64,000 nucleotides of DNA, from assembly GCF_004834005.1 (NCBI RefSeq), contig NZ_STFF01000003.1:124001-188000 (forward strand). Reading direction: 5' to 3'. The notes beneath the pieces are model-generated. The model searched no databases and was not told the DNA's origin. It saw only the letters and a program-made list of their open reading frames with translations. Made by a program: the position numbers and the translations under genes. This DNA comes from Niastella caeni (GTDB lineage: Bacteria > Bacteroidota > Bacteroidia > Chitinophagales > Chitinophagaceae). Below are positions 8,876 through 17,219 of this stretch, one piece after another (positions within the stretch are counted from its first letter, which is position 1; each line of letters starts with the position of its first letter).

Positions 8876-9484
8876 ATGTATTTGTTTGACTGGCTCGACC
8901 ATATTGACAAGATCGTTTTTACTTTTATTCACCGGGACATGAGCGTGCGCTGGCTCGATGTCATCATGTTGTTACTGCGCAACCAGTACACCTGGATACC
9001 GGTGTATGCGTTTATACTTTACTGGACTTTACGGCTCGACAGGCCAACGGGTTTAAAATTTATTTGCTTAACTATAGTATGCTTTGCTATTACTGACTAC
9101 ACCAGCGCCAGTATATTAAAAATACATTTTGAGCGGTTGCGGCCCTGCTTTGATGATGACCTTACCGGAGTTATTCGTGGTATTATTGGGTGTGGCGGCA
9201 AATACTCCTTCCCTTCTTCGCATGCCGCCAATCATTTTGGGCTGTCAACATTCTGGTTCTTCACAATACTGCACGTTACCAAACAAAAATGGTATTGGTT
9301 GTGGATCTGGGCATGTATGATCGGACTTGCCCAGGTGTATGTTGGCAAACATTTTCCATTAGACATAGTGGGTGGCGCTGCATTGGGTATTCTTACCGGG
9401 TTAAGCCTCTTTAAATTATTTGAAGGCTGGGTTAAACGGGATTATAATAAGTATTTGAAAAATCCTTCGTTAAGTTTGCCCTAG
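8876..9484 (+). CDS. PAP2-family membrane phosphatase
   Basis: A 202-residue integral membrane phosphatase of the PAP2 (type 2 phosphatidic acid phosphatase) superfamily, with about six membrane segments. Motifs: C1 as K82...LRP90, C2 as PSSHA (113-117), C3 as VGKHFPLD with His about 159 and Asp about 163. The usual SR at the start of C3 is AQ here, a variation to note; His and Asp are kept. Likely substrates are envelope lipid phosphates (undecaprenyl pyrophosphate, lipid A phosphate or phosphatidylglycerol phosphate). It heads a five-gene cluster with glycosyltransferases that use polyprenyl-phosphate sugars; the next gene follows after 6 bp. Confidence 0.9.
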   Translation: MYLFDWLDHIDKIVFTFIHRDMSVRWLDVIMLLLRNQYTWIPVYAFILYWTLRLDRPTGLKFICLTIVCFAITDYTSASILKIHFERLRPCFDDDLTGVIRGIIGCGGKYSFPSSHAANHFGLSTFWFFTILHVTKQKWYWLWIWACMIGLAQVYVGKHFPLDIVGGAALGILTGLSLFKLFEGWVKRDYNKYLKNPSLSLP

Positions 9485-9490
9485 CTTTTA

Positions 9491-11200
9491 ATGAACATTA
9501 TGGAATTGGTACAACCCGCAAACCTGCATAAAAGATCCGCTTACTCATTTAACACCTGGTTTACCTGGCTAACTATTGTTGGCACAATAGTAAATGCCAG
9601 TGGGTTATTCCTGCCCATTCTTGAACCCGATGGCGCTTTGTACGCTACTATTGCCAAAAACATGGCGCTTACCGGCGATTATGTGAAACTGATGTTCGAA
9701 GGCAATGACTGGCTCGATAAACCGCACTTCCCTTTCTGGATAACCGCATTCAGCTTTAAACTTTTCGGAATAAATTCATTTGCCTATAAATTTCCCGGGT
9801 TGCTTTTCTGGCTGGCCGGCGCGTGGTATACTTATGCATTCGCCAACAAATTATACAATAAGCAAACCGCACAATGGGCAGTGCTTATTTATATTTCAGT
9901 TGAGCATTTGATCCTTTCCAATAACGATGTACGGGCGGAACCTTATTTAACCGGATTGATGATCGGCGCGGCCCATTATTATTACCTGGCTTATAAGAAC
10001 AATAAATGGAAGCATTATATTGTGGGTTCCCTGTTACTGGCGTTTGCCATTATGACCAAAGGCATATTCATTGGGTGTATGGTAATGGCTGGTTTTGTTA
10101 TTGAATGGACCATCAAAAAAGAATGGAAACAATTCCTTAATTATCGCTGGAGTGTAAGCATGTTGCTGGTGCTGTTATTTATTATGCCTGAACTGATCAG
10201 TTTGTATCTACAATTTGACCAGCATCCGGAAAAGCTGGTCTTCGGGCAACATAAGGTGTCGGGCATCCGCTTCTTTTTCTGGGATAGCCAGTTTGGCCGT
10301 TTTTTCAATACCGGTCCTATTAAAGGTACGGGCAGCAAGCTGTTTTACGTGCATACTTTGCTTTGGGCTTTCCTCCCTTGGTCTGTTATCCTGTTTGTTA
10401 TGGTAGGCGCCAGCATAAAAAATTTTAAAACCACGCTTTCAGCAACCGGTAATTATGTCTGCGGCGGCATTGGCATTGCAGGCTTCCTGGTCTTTTCTTT
10501 ATCGCGGTTCCAGTTGCCGCATTACTTAAATATCCTGTATCCTTTCTTTGCGATTATCGTTGCAAACTGGTTGCTCAATTTAAAAAACAAACCATTGCTG
10601 AAAACAGTAACCTACAGTCAGCATATTTTATTTTTCCTGCTTTTTGGCGCCTGTATATCGCTGGCCCTGGTAATGAGATTGCCTTATGCAATTCCCGCAA
10701 TTGTTATACTCGCCGCTTTTGCAACTGCAATCACCCTGATTTTTTCAGGCAATGGCCTGCAACATATACTGGCCAGGTCATTTGCTGTGATCATGGTCGT
10801 GAATCTTTTTCTGAATACGTTATTTTATCCGGCATTATTCAAGTATCAGTCAGGCAATGAAGCGGCTGCATTTTTAAACAAACAAATACAGCACCCGGTG
10901 CATATGTTCAATGATGTATCTGCCGAGTATGCCTTTCAATTTTATTATGAAGGGTCTATAAAAAAAATAGATCCCCATGAATTGAATGATCTGCAAAATG
11001 ACATTGTCGTATATACATCGAAGGAAAAGACCGACGCATTGCAACATATGGGCTACCAGGTACGGATCATACGATCATTCCCTCATTTTCATATCAGCCA
11101 GGTTACTGGCAGGTTCCTCAATGTTAATACAAGAGAAAAGGCCTTAGATTATTTTGTGATCGCAACCATACAACCTGGTATGTTAGCCCTTGCGTTGTAA
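9491..11200 (+). CDS. ArnT/PMT-like membrane glycosyltransferase
   Basis: A 569-residue polytopic membrane protein of the GT-C fold (ArnT / protein O-mannosyltransferase family, GT83/GT39). It has about 12 membrane segments. The first periplasmic loop carries the acidic motif LEPDGALYATIAKNM and then WLDKPHFPFWI, as in ArnT (acidic residues for the lipid-linked donor, KP before the second segment); NDVRAEPYL follows. It would transfer a sugar from a polyprenyl-phosphate donor to lipid A or another envelope acceptor on the periplasmic side. The first ATG (9491) is taken; a second is at 9500. Co-transcribed with the upstream PAP2 gene. Confidence 0.88.
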   Translation: MNIMELVQPANLHKRSAYSFNTWFTWLTIVGTIVNASGLFLPILEPDGALYATIAKNMALTGDYVKLMFEGNDWLDKPHFPFWITAFSFKLFGINSFAYKFPGLLFWLAGAWYTYAFANKLYNKQTAQWAVLIYISVEHLILSNNDVRAEPYLTGLMIGAAHYYYLAYKNNKWKHYIVGSLLLAFAIMTKGIFIGCMVMAGFVIEWTIKKEWKQFLNYRWSVSMLLVLLFIMPELISLYLQFDQHPEKLVFGQHKVSGIRFFFWDSQFGRFFNTGPIKGTGSKLFYVHTLLWAFLPWSVILFVMVGASIKNFKTTLSATGNYVCGGIGIAGFLVFSLSRFQLPHYLNILYPFFAIIVANWLLNLKNKPLLKTVTYSQHILFFLLFGACISLALVMRLPYAIPAIVILAAFATAITLIFSGNGLQHILARSFAVIMVVNLFLNTLFYPALFKYQSGNEAAAFLNKQIQHPVHMFNDVSAEYAFQFYYEGSIKKIDPHELNDLQNDIVVYTSKEKTDALQHMGYQVRIIRSFPHFHISQVTGRFLNVNTREKALDYFVIATIQPGMLALAL

Positions 11201-11256
11201 TTTACCTCGTAACAAACTCGTAACCTTGCTGTAACATTCAGGTAGCATACACACGA

Positions 11257-11264
11257 TAGCTTTG
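11257..11264 (+). promoter_or_regulatory. Possible -7 box before second PAP2 gene
   Basis: TAGCTTTG is a perfect match to TAnnTTTG 10 bp before the GTG start. No good -33 element stands at the right distance, and the resulting leader would be nearly absent, so this is uncertain. Confidence 0.3.
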
Positions 11265-11274
11265 TCAAAAACCG

Positions 11275-11931
11275 GTGAAAGGGTTTATTCGAATTTATAA
11301 GGCCGATCCTGTTTTCTGGAGTGTATTGCTGATCATGCTCACCGCCAGTGGTGTAAGTCTTGCCATCTTTTCTGCCAAAGACATTTTTTTCAAACTCAAT
11401 ACGATCCATACCCTATACCTGGATACATTTTTTCAGAACTATACGTTGTTAGGCGATGGGGTTGTTTCCATTGCTATTTTTTTGATCCTTTTACTGGCAG
11501 AGCGAACTGCATTGGCTATGCAAGTGATCACAGGCTACCTGTTTTCAGGAATTATGTCACAAATATTAAAACATGCGGTGCATGCACCGCGGCCGCATGC
11601 CATTATCTCCCATCTTGAGTATCCTTATTTCATTGAGGGCATTACAAATACCGGTATGACGAGTTTTCCCTCAGGTCATACGACCTCCGTTTTTGCCCTG
11701 GCTGCCTTGCTTGCGTTGAACACGTCTGATAAACGGATCTCACTGATCTATTTGATCACCGCTATCATTACCGGGTATTCGAGAATTTATCTGGGACAAC
11801 ACTTCCTCGCCGATGTAGTGGCTGGTGCGCTGATTGGCGTGCTGTCGGCATTACTGGTGTACTGGTATTTGCGCCAGGTAAGAATTGAATGGATTGGTGC
11901 AAACAAAGAAAGCCACCTGCAATTTCAATAA
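11275..11931 (+). CDS. PAP2-family membrane phosphatase
   Basis: A 218-residue second PAP2 phosphatase. Motifs are canonical: C1 KHAVHAPRP, C2 FPSGHTTS, C3 SRIYLGQHFLAD with both the Arg and the catalytic His. It therefore differs from the first PAP2 of the cluster, in which C3 lacks the Ser-Arg. It has about six membrane segments and likely dephosphorylates a lipid phosphate at the inner membrane. The start is a GTG (11275); the next in-frame ATG (11335) would remove the first membrane segment. It is followed after 18 bp by the flippase-like gene. Confidence 0.88.
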   Translation: MKGFIRIYKADPVFWSVLLIMLTASGVSLAIFSAKDIFFKLNTIHTLYLDTFFQNYTLLGDGVVSIAIFLILLLAERTALAMQVITGYLFSGIMSQILKHAVHAPRPHAIISHLEYPYFIEGITNTGMTSFPSGHTTSVFALAALLALNTSDKRISLIYLITAIITGYSRIYLGQHFLADVVAGALIGVLSALLVYWYLRQVRIEWIGANKESHLQFQ

Positions 11932-11949
11932 TAAATTAAACATCGTTTC

Positions 11950-12882
11950 ATGATACTTACATTCCGTATGCCGTCTGAAAAGCTGCGAAAATTCGCAAAA
12001 CTGCTGATCAAGATCGTGATCACGGCGTTGTGTATCTGGTATATTTCCCACAAAATAGATCTGAAGAAATTGTCTGGCGTTCTTACTGTTGCCAGTCCGG
12101 TATGGATCATACTGGCCATTGGGTCTTTTATAACATCCAAATTGTTTTCTTCTATAAGATTGAATATTTACTTCCGCAATATCGACATACAACTCTCTGA
12201 ATGGAAAAACATCCGGCTGTACTGGCTGGGCATGTTCTACAATTTATTCCTGCCCGGGTCCATCAGCGGCGATGCGTATAAAGTAGTAAGGCTTACCAAA
12301 GATTATAATGTTGCATATAAAAAAACAACGGCTGCCGTTTTGCTCGACCGGTTCAGTGGTTTGCTGGCGTTGGGATTACTGCTGGGCATTTTCTGGACGA
12401 TCGCCTTTAAAGGCGGTTACTATAGTACCTGGTTAATGATCGGCACGCTCATTACCATCCCGGTCTTCCACTTCCTGGTAAAACTATTGTTCCCGTATTT
12501 TCTGCCCGGCTTTTTTCCTACCCTCGGCTGGGGCATTGCTGTACAGTTGTTTCAGGTAGCCTGCATGTACTGCATTTTACATGCGCTGCATATTCACACA
12601 CATATTGAACAATACATGCTCATTTTTTTGATTTCATCAGTAGTGGCCGTTTTACCATTTACCATTGGCGGACTCGGTGCGCGGGAAGTAGTGTTTTTAT
12701 GGGGCGCGCATATTTTTGGATTAGACAACACCGTTTCCGTAATGGCCAGCTTACTTTTTTATGGCGCCACCGTTGCCTCTTCCCTGCCCGGATTGCCTTT
12801 TATTTTTATTGATCCCTTAAAACCCAATACGCCAAAACGGGCGCCACAGCCATATGTTACAACAGCCACAACAATGGAATAA
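11950..12882 (+). CDS. LPG-synthase transmembrane-domain (flippase-like) protein
   Basis: A 310-residue polytopic membrane protein of the lysylphosphatidylglycerol-synthase transmembrane / AglD family (UPF0104). The family signature is clear: FYNLFLPGSISGDAYKVVRL (about 95-114), then LLDRFSGLLAL, and near the C terminus PFTIGGLGAREVVFLW. Members without the soluble synthase domain are thought to act as lipid flippases or as dolichol/undecaprenyl-linked sugar factors. Its place between a PAP2 enzyme and two ArnT-like transferases fits moving or recycling a polyprenyl carrier. Its last 29 bp overlap the next gene. Confidence 0.87.
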   Translation: MILTFRMPSEKLRKFAKLLIKIVITALCIWYISHKIDLKKLSGVLTVASPVWIILAIGSFITSKLFSSIRLNIYFRNIDIQLSEWKNIRLYWLGMFYNLFLPGSISGDAYKVVRLTKDYNVAYKKTTAAVLLDRFSGLLALGLLLGIFWTIAFKGGYYSTWLMIGTLITIPVFHFLVKLLFPYFLPGFFPTLGWGIAVQLFQVACMYCILHALHIHTHIEQYMLIFLISSVVAVLPFTIGGLGAREVVFLWGAHIFGLDNTVSVMASLLFYGATVASSLPGLPFIFIDPLKPNTPKRAPQPYVTTATTME

Positions 12883-14443
12883 TATTCTTTTGCAATTGCG
12901 CACCAATAAAATAACCTGGTTATTCATCATTGCTGCTATTTTGCTATTTACTGGTATTGGTTCCACGCCAATGTATATACTGGATGAGGCCCGTAATGCC
13001 CAGGCAGCGCGGGAAATGATGGAGCGTAACGATTGGATCGTTCCCACCTTTAACGGAGAACTGCGGGCGCATAAACCGCCTTTGCATTATTATTTCATGC
13101 AGATCGCTTATCGCGTGTTTGGCATGAATGCTTTTAGCACCCGGTTCTTTTCAGCCGTTTTTGGCTGGTTAACGATATGGATCACCTGGTTCTTCACCAG
13201 GCGTTTTGTAAGCTATGGCACTGCAATTTGGGCCGTTGCCGTATTGCTGGTGAGCACACATTTTTTGTTTGAATTCCGCATGTCGGTACCCGATCCTTAT
13301 CTGATCTTCTTTATTACAGCCGGCATTTTTTGTTTTTATGCATATACCCAGGAACGCACTTTAAAATGGCTGATCTGCTCAGCAGTAGCTGCTGCGCTGG
13401 CTACACTGGCCAAGGGCCCGGTAGCGTTGGCATTGCCTGCGCTGGTATTGGTTTGGTGGGTACTTTCGCTAAAGAAATACGAGCTGTTGTTTTCGTGGCA
13501 TCTATTGTTGTATGCTGCTGTTATTGTCCTTGTTGCCCTACCCTGGTATGTTATTGTTCACCAGGCAACCCATGGTGAATTTACCCGGGTATTTTTCTTT
13601 GAACATAATTTCAATCGCTTTGGCGAACCGATGGAAGGACATGGCGGTCTTTTTATTATGGTGCCGTTGTTTGTTTTGCTGGGCTTATTGCCGGTATCGG
13701 TATTTACCGGCGAGCTGGTCAAAAAAGTTCGCCTGTACCATAGAAACAATTTTATCAGGCTGTGCATGTATGTAGTGGCCGTGTTCATTGTATTCTTTAG
13801 TGTGTCGGGTACCAAACTACCCAATTATCCCATGCCCTGCTATCCGTTTATGGCCGTACTGCTGGGTTATTTCATCAATAAAGTGATAACTGGTCAAATA
13901 CCGGTAAAACAATATCCGTTGTGGCTGTTATTGCTCCTGAATGTATTATTGTTCACTGCTGCCTGGGTTGGGCTGGGATTGGAAACCGCTACCCAACCGT
14001 TTCGCGGCTGGGCTTTGTTGTTCGCAATTCCCGTCATTACCACAGCCGGCAGTTGGTGGTTCTTTAAAAAAGAAGGCCTGAAGAAAGCGATGCATGTGAT
14101 CATAGCAGGCTATTCGGTATTTAATTTTCTATTCCTGGCCATAGGCTATCCGGCCATTTACCAGCATAACCCCGTTACGAAAACCCTGCATCTGTTACCT
14201 AAGAACTCAACCGTTTATGCATATAAGATCTATAACCCGGCGTATAATTTCTATCTGAATAATTCCATAAAAGTTTTAGAAAGTCCGGCGCAGGTGAACG
14301 AAGTGATCACCACACAACCGCAAGCAGTTATTATTTCCCGCGAAAACCATTTACTAGAATTAGAAGCCGTTCCTGTTAAATTGCTGGCAAAAGAACGCGA
14401 CCTGTTTGAAACGGCCACAACGGTACTGCTAAGTGGGAAGTGA
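12854..14443 (+). CDS. ArnT/PMT-like membrane glycosyltransferase
   Basis: A 529-residue second GT-C glycosyltransferase. It carries the ArnT-type first loop: YILDEARNAQAAREMMERND followed by FNGELRAHKPPLHYYFM, closer to the textbook ArnT pattern (DE-A-R and HKPPL) than the upstream paralogue. About 12 membrane segments. The C-terminal periplasmic part contains the ALP-W-Y and KLPNYPMP patterns of the family. It overlaps the flippase-like gene by 29 bp, implying translational coupling. The two transferases may use different sugars or act in sequence on lipid A or a surface polymer; donor and acceptor cannot be read from sequence. Confidence 0.88.
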   Translation: MLQQPQQWNNILLQLRTNKITWLFIIAAILLFTGIGSTPMYILDEARNAQAAREMMERNDWIVPTFNGELRAHKPPLHYYFMQIAYRVFGMNAFSTRFFSAVFGWLTIWITWFFTRRFVSYGTAIWAVAVLLVSTHFLFEFRMSVPDPYLIFFITAGIFCFYAYTQERTLKWLICSAVAAALATLAKGPVALALPALVLVWWVLSLKKYELLFSWHLLLYAAVIVLVALPWYVIVHQATHGEFTRVFFFEHNFNRFGEPMEGHGGLFIMVPLFVLLGLLPVSVFTGELVKKVRLYHRNNFIRLCMYVVAVFIVFFSVSGTKLPNYPMPCYPFMAVLLGYFINKVITGQIPVKQYPLWLLLLLNVLLFTAAWVGLGLETATQPFRGWALLFAIPVITTAGSWWFFKKEGLKKAMHVIIAGYSVFNFLFLAIGYPAIYQHNPVTKTLHLLPKNSTVYAYKIYNPAYNFYLNNSIKVLESPAQVNEVITTQPQAVIISRENHLLELEAVPVKLLAKERDLFETATTVLLSGK

Positions 14444-14536
14444 TCTCAATTAAGGGAAACTCCTTAGCCGGAAGCCAGTTATTTACCATTAGGTGACCGT
14501 CGTCACACTTTAAAATTAAAACTATACGAACAGCTG

Positions 14537-14568
14537 TTTGCATTTGCCAGGATTATTATTTAATCTTG
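14537..14568 (+). promoter_or_regulatory. Promoter of the sigma factor gene
   Basis: TTTG (14537-14540), 20 bp, then TAATCTTG (14561-14568; 7 of 8 to TAnnTTTG). The start codon is 138 bp downstream, leaving a long leader. Confidence 0.5.
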
Positions 14569-14705
14569 CATCGCCAAACCTTATTCTCCCCCAAAAAGTT
14601 CGTGTACTTCTTCTGCGTGAAAGCCAGGTTGCTTTTAACCGAGAGATCATTTCTTTCGGGTACCATTTTTATCCCTTTACCGGGCAATTTTAAAAATGAA
14701 TACTA

Positions 14706-15311
14706 ATGCGTATCACGAACGATCTTCTTGCTAGATTCAATAATAATGATCCAACTGCTCATGAGGAATTGTTCAAAACAACATTTGCCGATCTAACGGT
14801 ATTTGTATACCGCATGATCAATGACGAGGACGAATCGGAAGATATTGCCATTTCCGCTATTAGAAAACTATTAAGCAACAAAGATCTCACCTTCAAGGCT
14901 GTGGAGCAATTAAAAGCCTACCTCTATATTTCTGTTAGAAACGGAGCGCTTAATTATTTAAGGTCAGCCCAAAAAGAAGATCCCTTCCGTAAACTCTTAC
15001 AGGACCAGATGCCTGTTTCGGAGGAGCCGGTCGTTAATAAGAAATACGAAATGGACCATATGCGCAAACTGATCGAGGCCGGACTTGGTAAGTTGGAAAA
15101 ACAATGCGCCGCTGTTATCAGGCTTACCATGCTAAACAAACAACCTGATGAAATAGCTAAAACCCTGAATATTAGTCCAAACCAGGTATACACGCAAAAA
15201 TCAAAAGGAATAGCGCGTTTACGCACATTCATAGAGGAAAACGGTAGCAAATACGGCATTCCCGTCGTAATTATCCTATTGGCTATTTTGTGTAAACTCT
15301 ATTTTCGCTAA
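14706..15311 (+). CDS. ECF (FecI-like) RNA polymerase sigma factor with C-terminal membrane helix
   Basis: A 201-residue extracytoplasmic-function sigma factor. Region 2 lies at about 8-75 (AHEELFKTTFADLTVFVYRM and EDIAISAIRKLL) and region 4 at about 115-175, ending in a helix-turn-helix (PDEIAKTLNISPNQVYTQKS followed by GIARLR). Residues about 183-201 (YGIPVVIILLAILCKLYF) form a hydrophobic helix after the sigma domains; this would anchor the protein to the inner membrane. The FecR-type anti-sigma gene follows 133 bp downstream, then a SusC with STN domain, so this is a cell-surface signalling unit that should activate the downstream susC/susD. Confidence 0.9.
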   Translation: MRITNDLLARFNNNDPTAHEELFKTTFADLTVFVYRMINDEDESEDIAISAIRKLLSNKDLTFKAVEQLKAYLYISVRNGALNYLRSAQKEDPFRKLLQDQMPVSEEPVVNKKYEMDHMRKLIEAGLGKLEKQCAAVIRLTMLNKQPDEIAKTLNISPNQVYTQKSKGIARLRTFIEENGSKYGIPVVIILLAILCKLYFR

Positions 15312-15444
15312 CCTGTAAAAATATTTCCATTATTTCTTAATGTCCGGCTGGTGTTCGTTGTTTAATTATATAGAAGACTACATGCTGATTTTCCGGGGGC
15401 AGCTACAGTAAGAAATTAAACCTTATTACCAAAAACCTTACAAA

Positions 15445-16686
15445 ATGAACGCACTACCTGGCAATATAACCCAACTTGCATTGGGGAAAACTGAGGATAC
15501 GCCATTAACGCGTGATGAACAGGAAATTTGTGAGGAATGGACTTCAGGAAAAGCATTGGAAATTATGAAAGTTGATGCAGCCGACCCTCGGCTTTTAGAA
15601 TTCGCAGGTCTTTATGATAAACTGCAAAATAAAAAGAACGAGATCTGGGAAAGCATTGAAGCTGCGCATGCCTTAACGCTGCCGGCCCAGCAAGACGTAG
15701 TTGTTATGGAACCGCAAACAAGCAGGATAGGAAAACGTACCTGGATGCTCGCTGCGGCTATATTAACAGGAAGTGTTCTGGGTGTTTATAGCCTGTATAA
15801 AGTTATCAATGCCGATAAGAATATAGTACCGGCAAATAATAATATACCTGTTGTGGCCCAACCGATTGAACCCGGAAGAGAAAGAGCTACGCTAACTCTG
15901 GCCGACAACAGGCAAATAAACCTTGACACCATACCTGCAGGCATAATTGCCTATGAGGACCAAATGGAGATCAGCAAGCAAAAAGATAACCAGATCGTAT
16001 ACAAAATTTCGGACAACCATAAATCAGGCACCAAAGTATTGAACAACAGTTTAACCACTCCGTACGGCGGCGAGTATAAAGTTACATTGGCCGACGGTTC
16101 AAAGGTTTGGCTGAATGCCGGTTCCTCACTCCGATATCCGGCCGCATTTAAAGGCAATGACCGCGCGGTTGAAATTATAGGCGAAGGATATTTTGAAGTA
16201 GCAGAAGATAAATCAAAACCTTTCCGCGTTTTTGCCCATGGCACCGAAGTTAAAGTGATGGGTACCAAATTTAACGTAAAGGCATACGATTCAGAAAACC
16301 AGGTAACCACCACGTTGGTAAATGGGTCGGTGGCTGTGCAACATGGCGCCTCGCTCAAAAATATTAAACCAGGACAACAGGCCATTGTGTCAGGAGATAA
16401 TATAGAGATCAAAAACAAAAGCAAAGAAGAAATGGCCCGGGTGCTTGCGTGGAAGAATGGACTGATCAACCTGGAAGGCGAATCAGTACAAGCTATCCTG
16501 GACCAGATTCACCGCTGGTATAATGTTGATACCAAAATTGAACAAGGCACCCCTGAAACCACATTAACTGGTACCATTGAAAGAACAACACCGTTAAAAG
16601 TAGTGCTGGAGCTGTTAAATACGAATGTAAGCGTGCAGTTTACGCTTCAGGGTCACACAGTGATAGCTAAAGAAAAAAATAACTAA
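15445..16686 (+). CDS. FecR-type anti-sigma factor
   Basis: A 413-residue inner-membrane anti-sigma factor. The cytoplasmic N-terminal part (1-95) should bind the sigma factor; a membrane helix lies at about 100-118 (WMLAAAILTGSVLGVYSLYK); the periplasmic part has the FecR domain (about 195-295, TPYGGEYKVTLADGSKVWLN, then EIIGEGYFEVAEDKSKPF and VMGTKFNVKAY) and the C-terminal DUF4974 domain (about 340-405, NLEGESVQAILDQIHRWYNV), which resembles a secretin/TonB short domain. Its partner in the outer membrane is probably the STN-bearing SusC two genes on. A terminator-like hairpin follows. Confidence 0.93.
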   Translation: MNALPGNITQLALGKTEDTPLTRDEQEICEEWTSGKALEIMKVDAADPRLLEFAGLYDKLQNKKNEIWESIEAAHALTLPAQQDVVVMEPQTSRIGKRTWMLAAAILTGSVLGVYSLYKVINADKNIVPANNNIPVVAQPIEPGRERATLTLADNRQINLDTIPAGIIAYEDQMEISKQKDNQIVYKISDNHKSGTKVLNNSLTTPYGGEYKVTLADGSKVWLNAGSSLRYPAAFKGNDRAVEIIGEGYFEVAEDKSKPFRVFAHGTEVKVMGTKFNVKAYDSENQVTTTLVNGSVAVQHGASLKNIKPGQQAIVSGDNIEIKNKSKEEMARVLAWKNGLINLEGESVQAILDQIHRWYNVDTKIEQGTPETTLTGTIERTTPLKVVLELLNTNVSVQFTLQGHTVIAKEKNN

Positions 16687-16804
16687 CCTTAAAACATAAA
16701 TGAAATAGAAATCGAAATATAAAAATTAAAAGTAATGTCCAGGCTGTACTTCGCAAAGAATACCATTAGACGCCATTAAACCACCTTTGAGTCAATGAAT
16801 CGAA

Positions 16805-16830
16805 GCTGTGTAGTTTCAAAGCTACACAGC
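16805..16830 (+). terminator. Hairpin downstream of fecR-type gene
   Basis: Perfect 9-bp stem GCTGTGTAG/CTACACAGC (16805-16813 and 16822-16830), 8-nt loop, followed by ATTCCTCTTTAT. Lies 119 bp after the anti-sigma stop. The T-tract is poor, so termination is likely but not certain. Confidence 0.5.
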
Positions 16831-16920
16831 ATTCCTCTTTATACCACACATTACAACGGGGTTCCCGCCCGGTGGCTGCCAATAAAGCAGCTTGCATAAA
16901 GTTAATTTGCAAACCTTATC

Positions 16921-16959
16921 GCCTGCAAAGGTCGGAAAGTGATTTCCGGCAATGCGGGC
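16921..16959 (+). ncRNA. Compact two-helix RNA structure with GNRA tetraloop
   Basis: Outer helix GCCTGCA/TGCGGGC (16921-16927 with 16953-16959, 7 bp, one G-U), a 3x2 internal loop, inner helix GTCGGAAA/TTTCCGGC (16931-16938 with 16943-16950, 8 bp, one G-U), closed by GTGA (GNRA). It is followed by TTTGTTCATTT. It could be the true terminator of the sigma/anti-sigma transcript or a structured leader of the susC gene 260 bp downstream. The pairing is read from sequence; the function is inferred and no known riboswitch class was matched. Confidence 0.45.
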
Positions 16960-17078
16960 TTTGTTCATTTACTTTACAATGAAAAAACCTACTTGTATGT
17001 GTAAACGTGTACGATTAAATGTTTATAGGTATAACACGAAAAAAGAAACGTTAAAAAACCATCATTTTTATAACTTCA

Positions 17079-17109
17079 TAACTGATATCTAACCAGCAGG
17101 TATCAGTTA
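17079..17109. promoter_or_regulatory. Inverted repeat upstream of second susC
   Basis: Perfect 9-bp arms TAACTGATA and TATCAGTTA (17079-17087 and 17101-17109), 13 bp apart, 110 bp before the susC start. A candidate operator or leader hairpin. The remaining spacer (16687-17219) shows no gene. Confidence 0.4.
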
Positions 17110-17219
17110 CTCTTCCACGACCAGGGGCATATTACTTTTTATTACTTTCGTATTTTCCTGGTAGTGATGACGGTAACCCTGTATTATTAACGAACATCTA
17201 TACCAGAATAATACACCGT

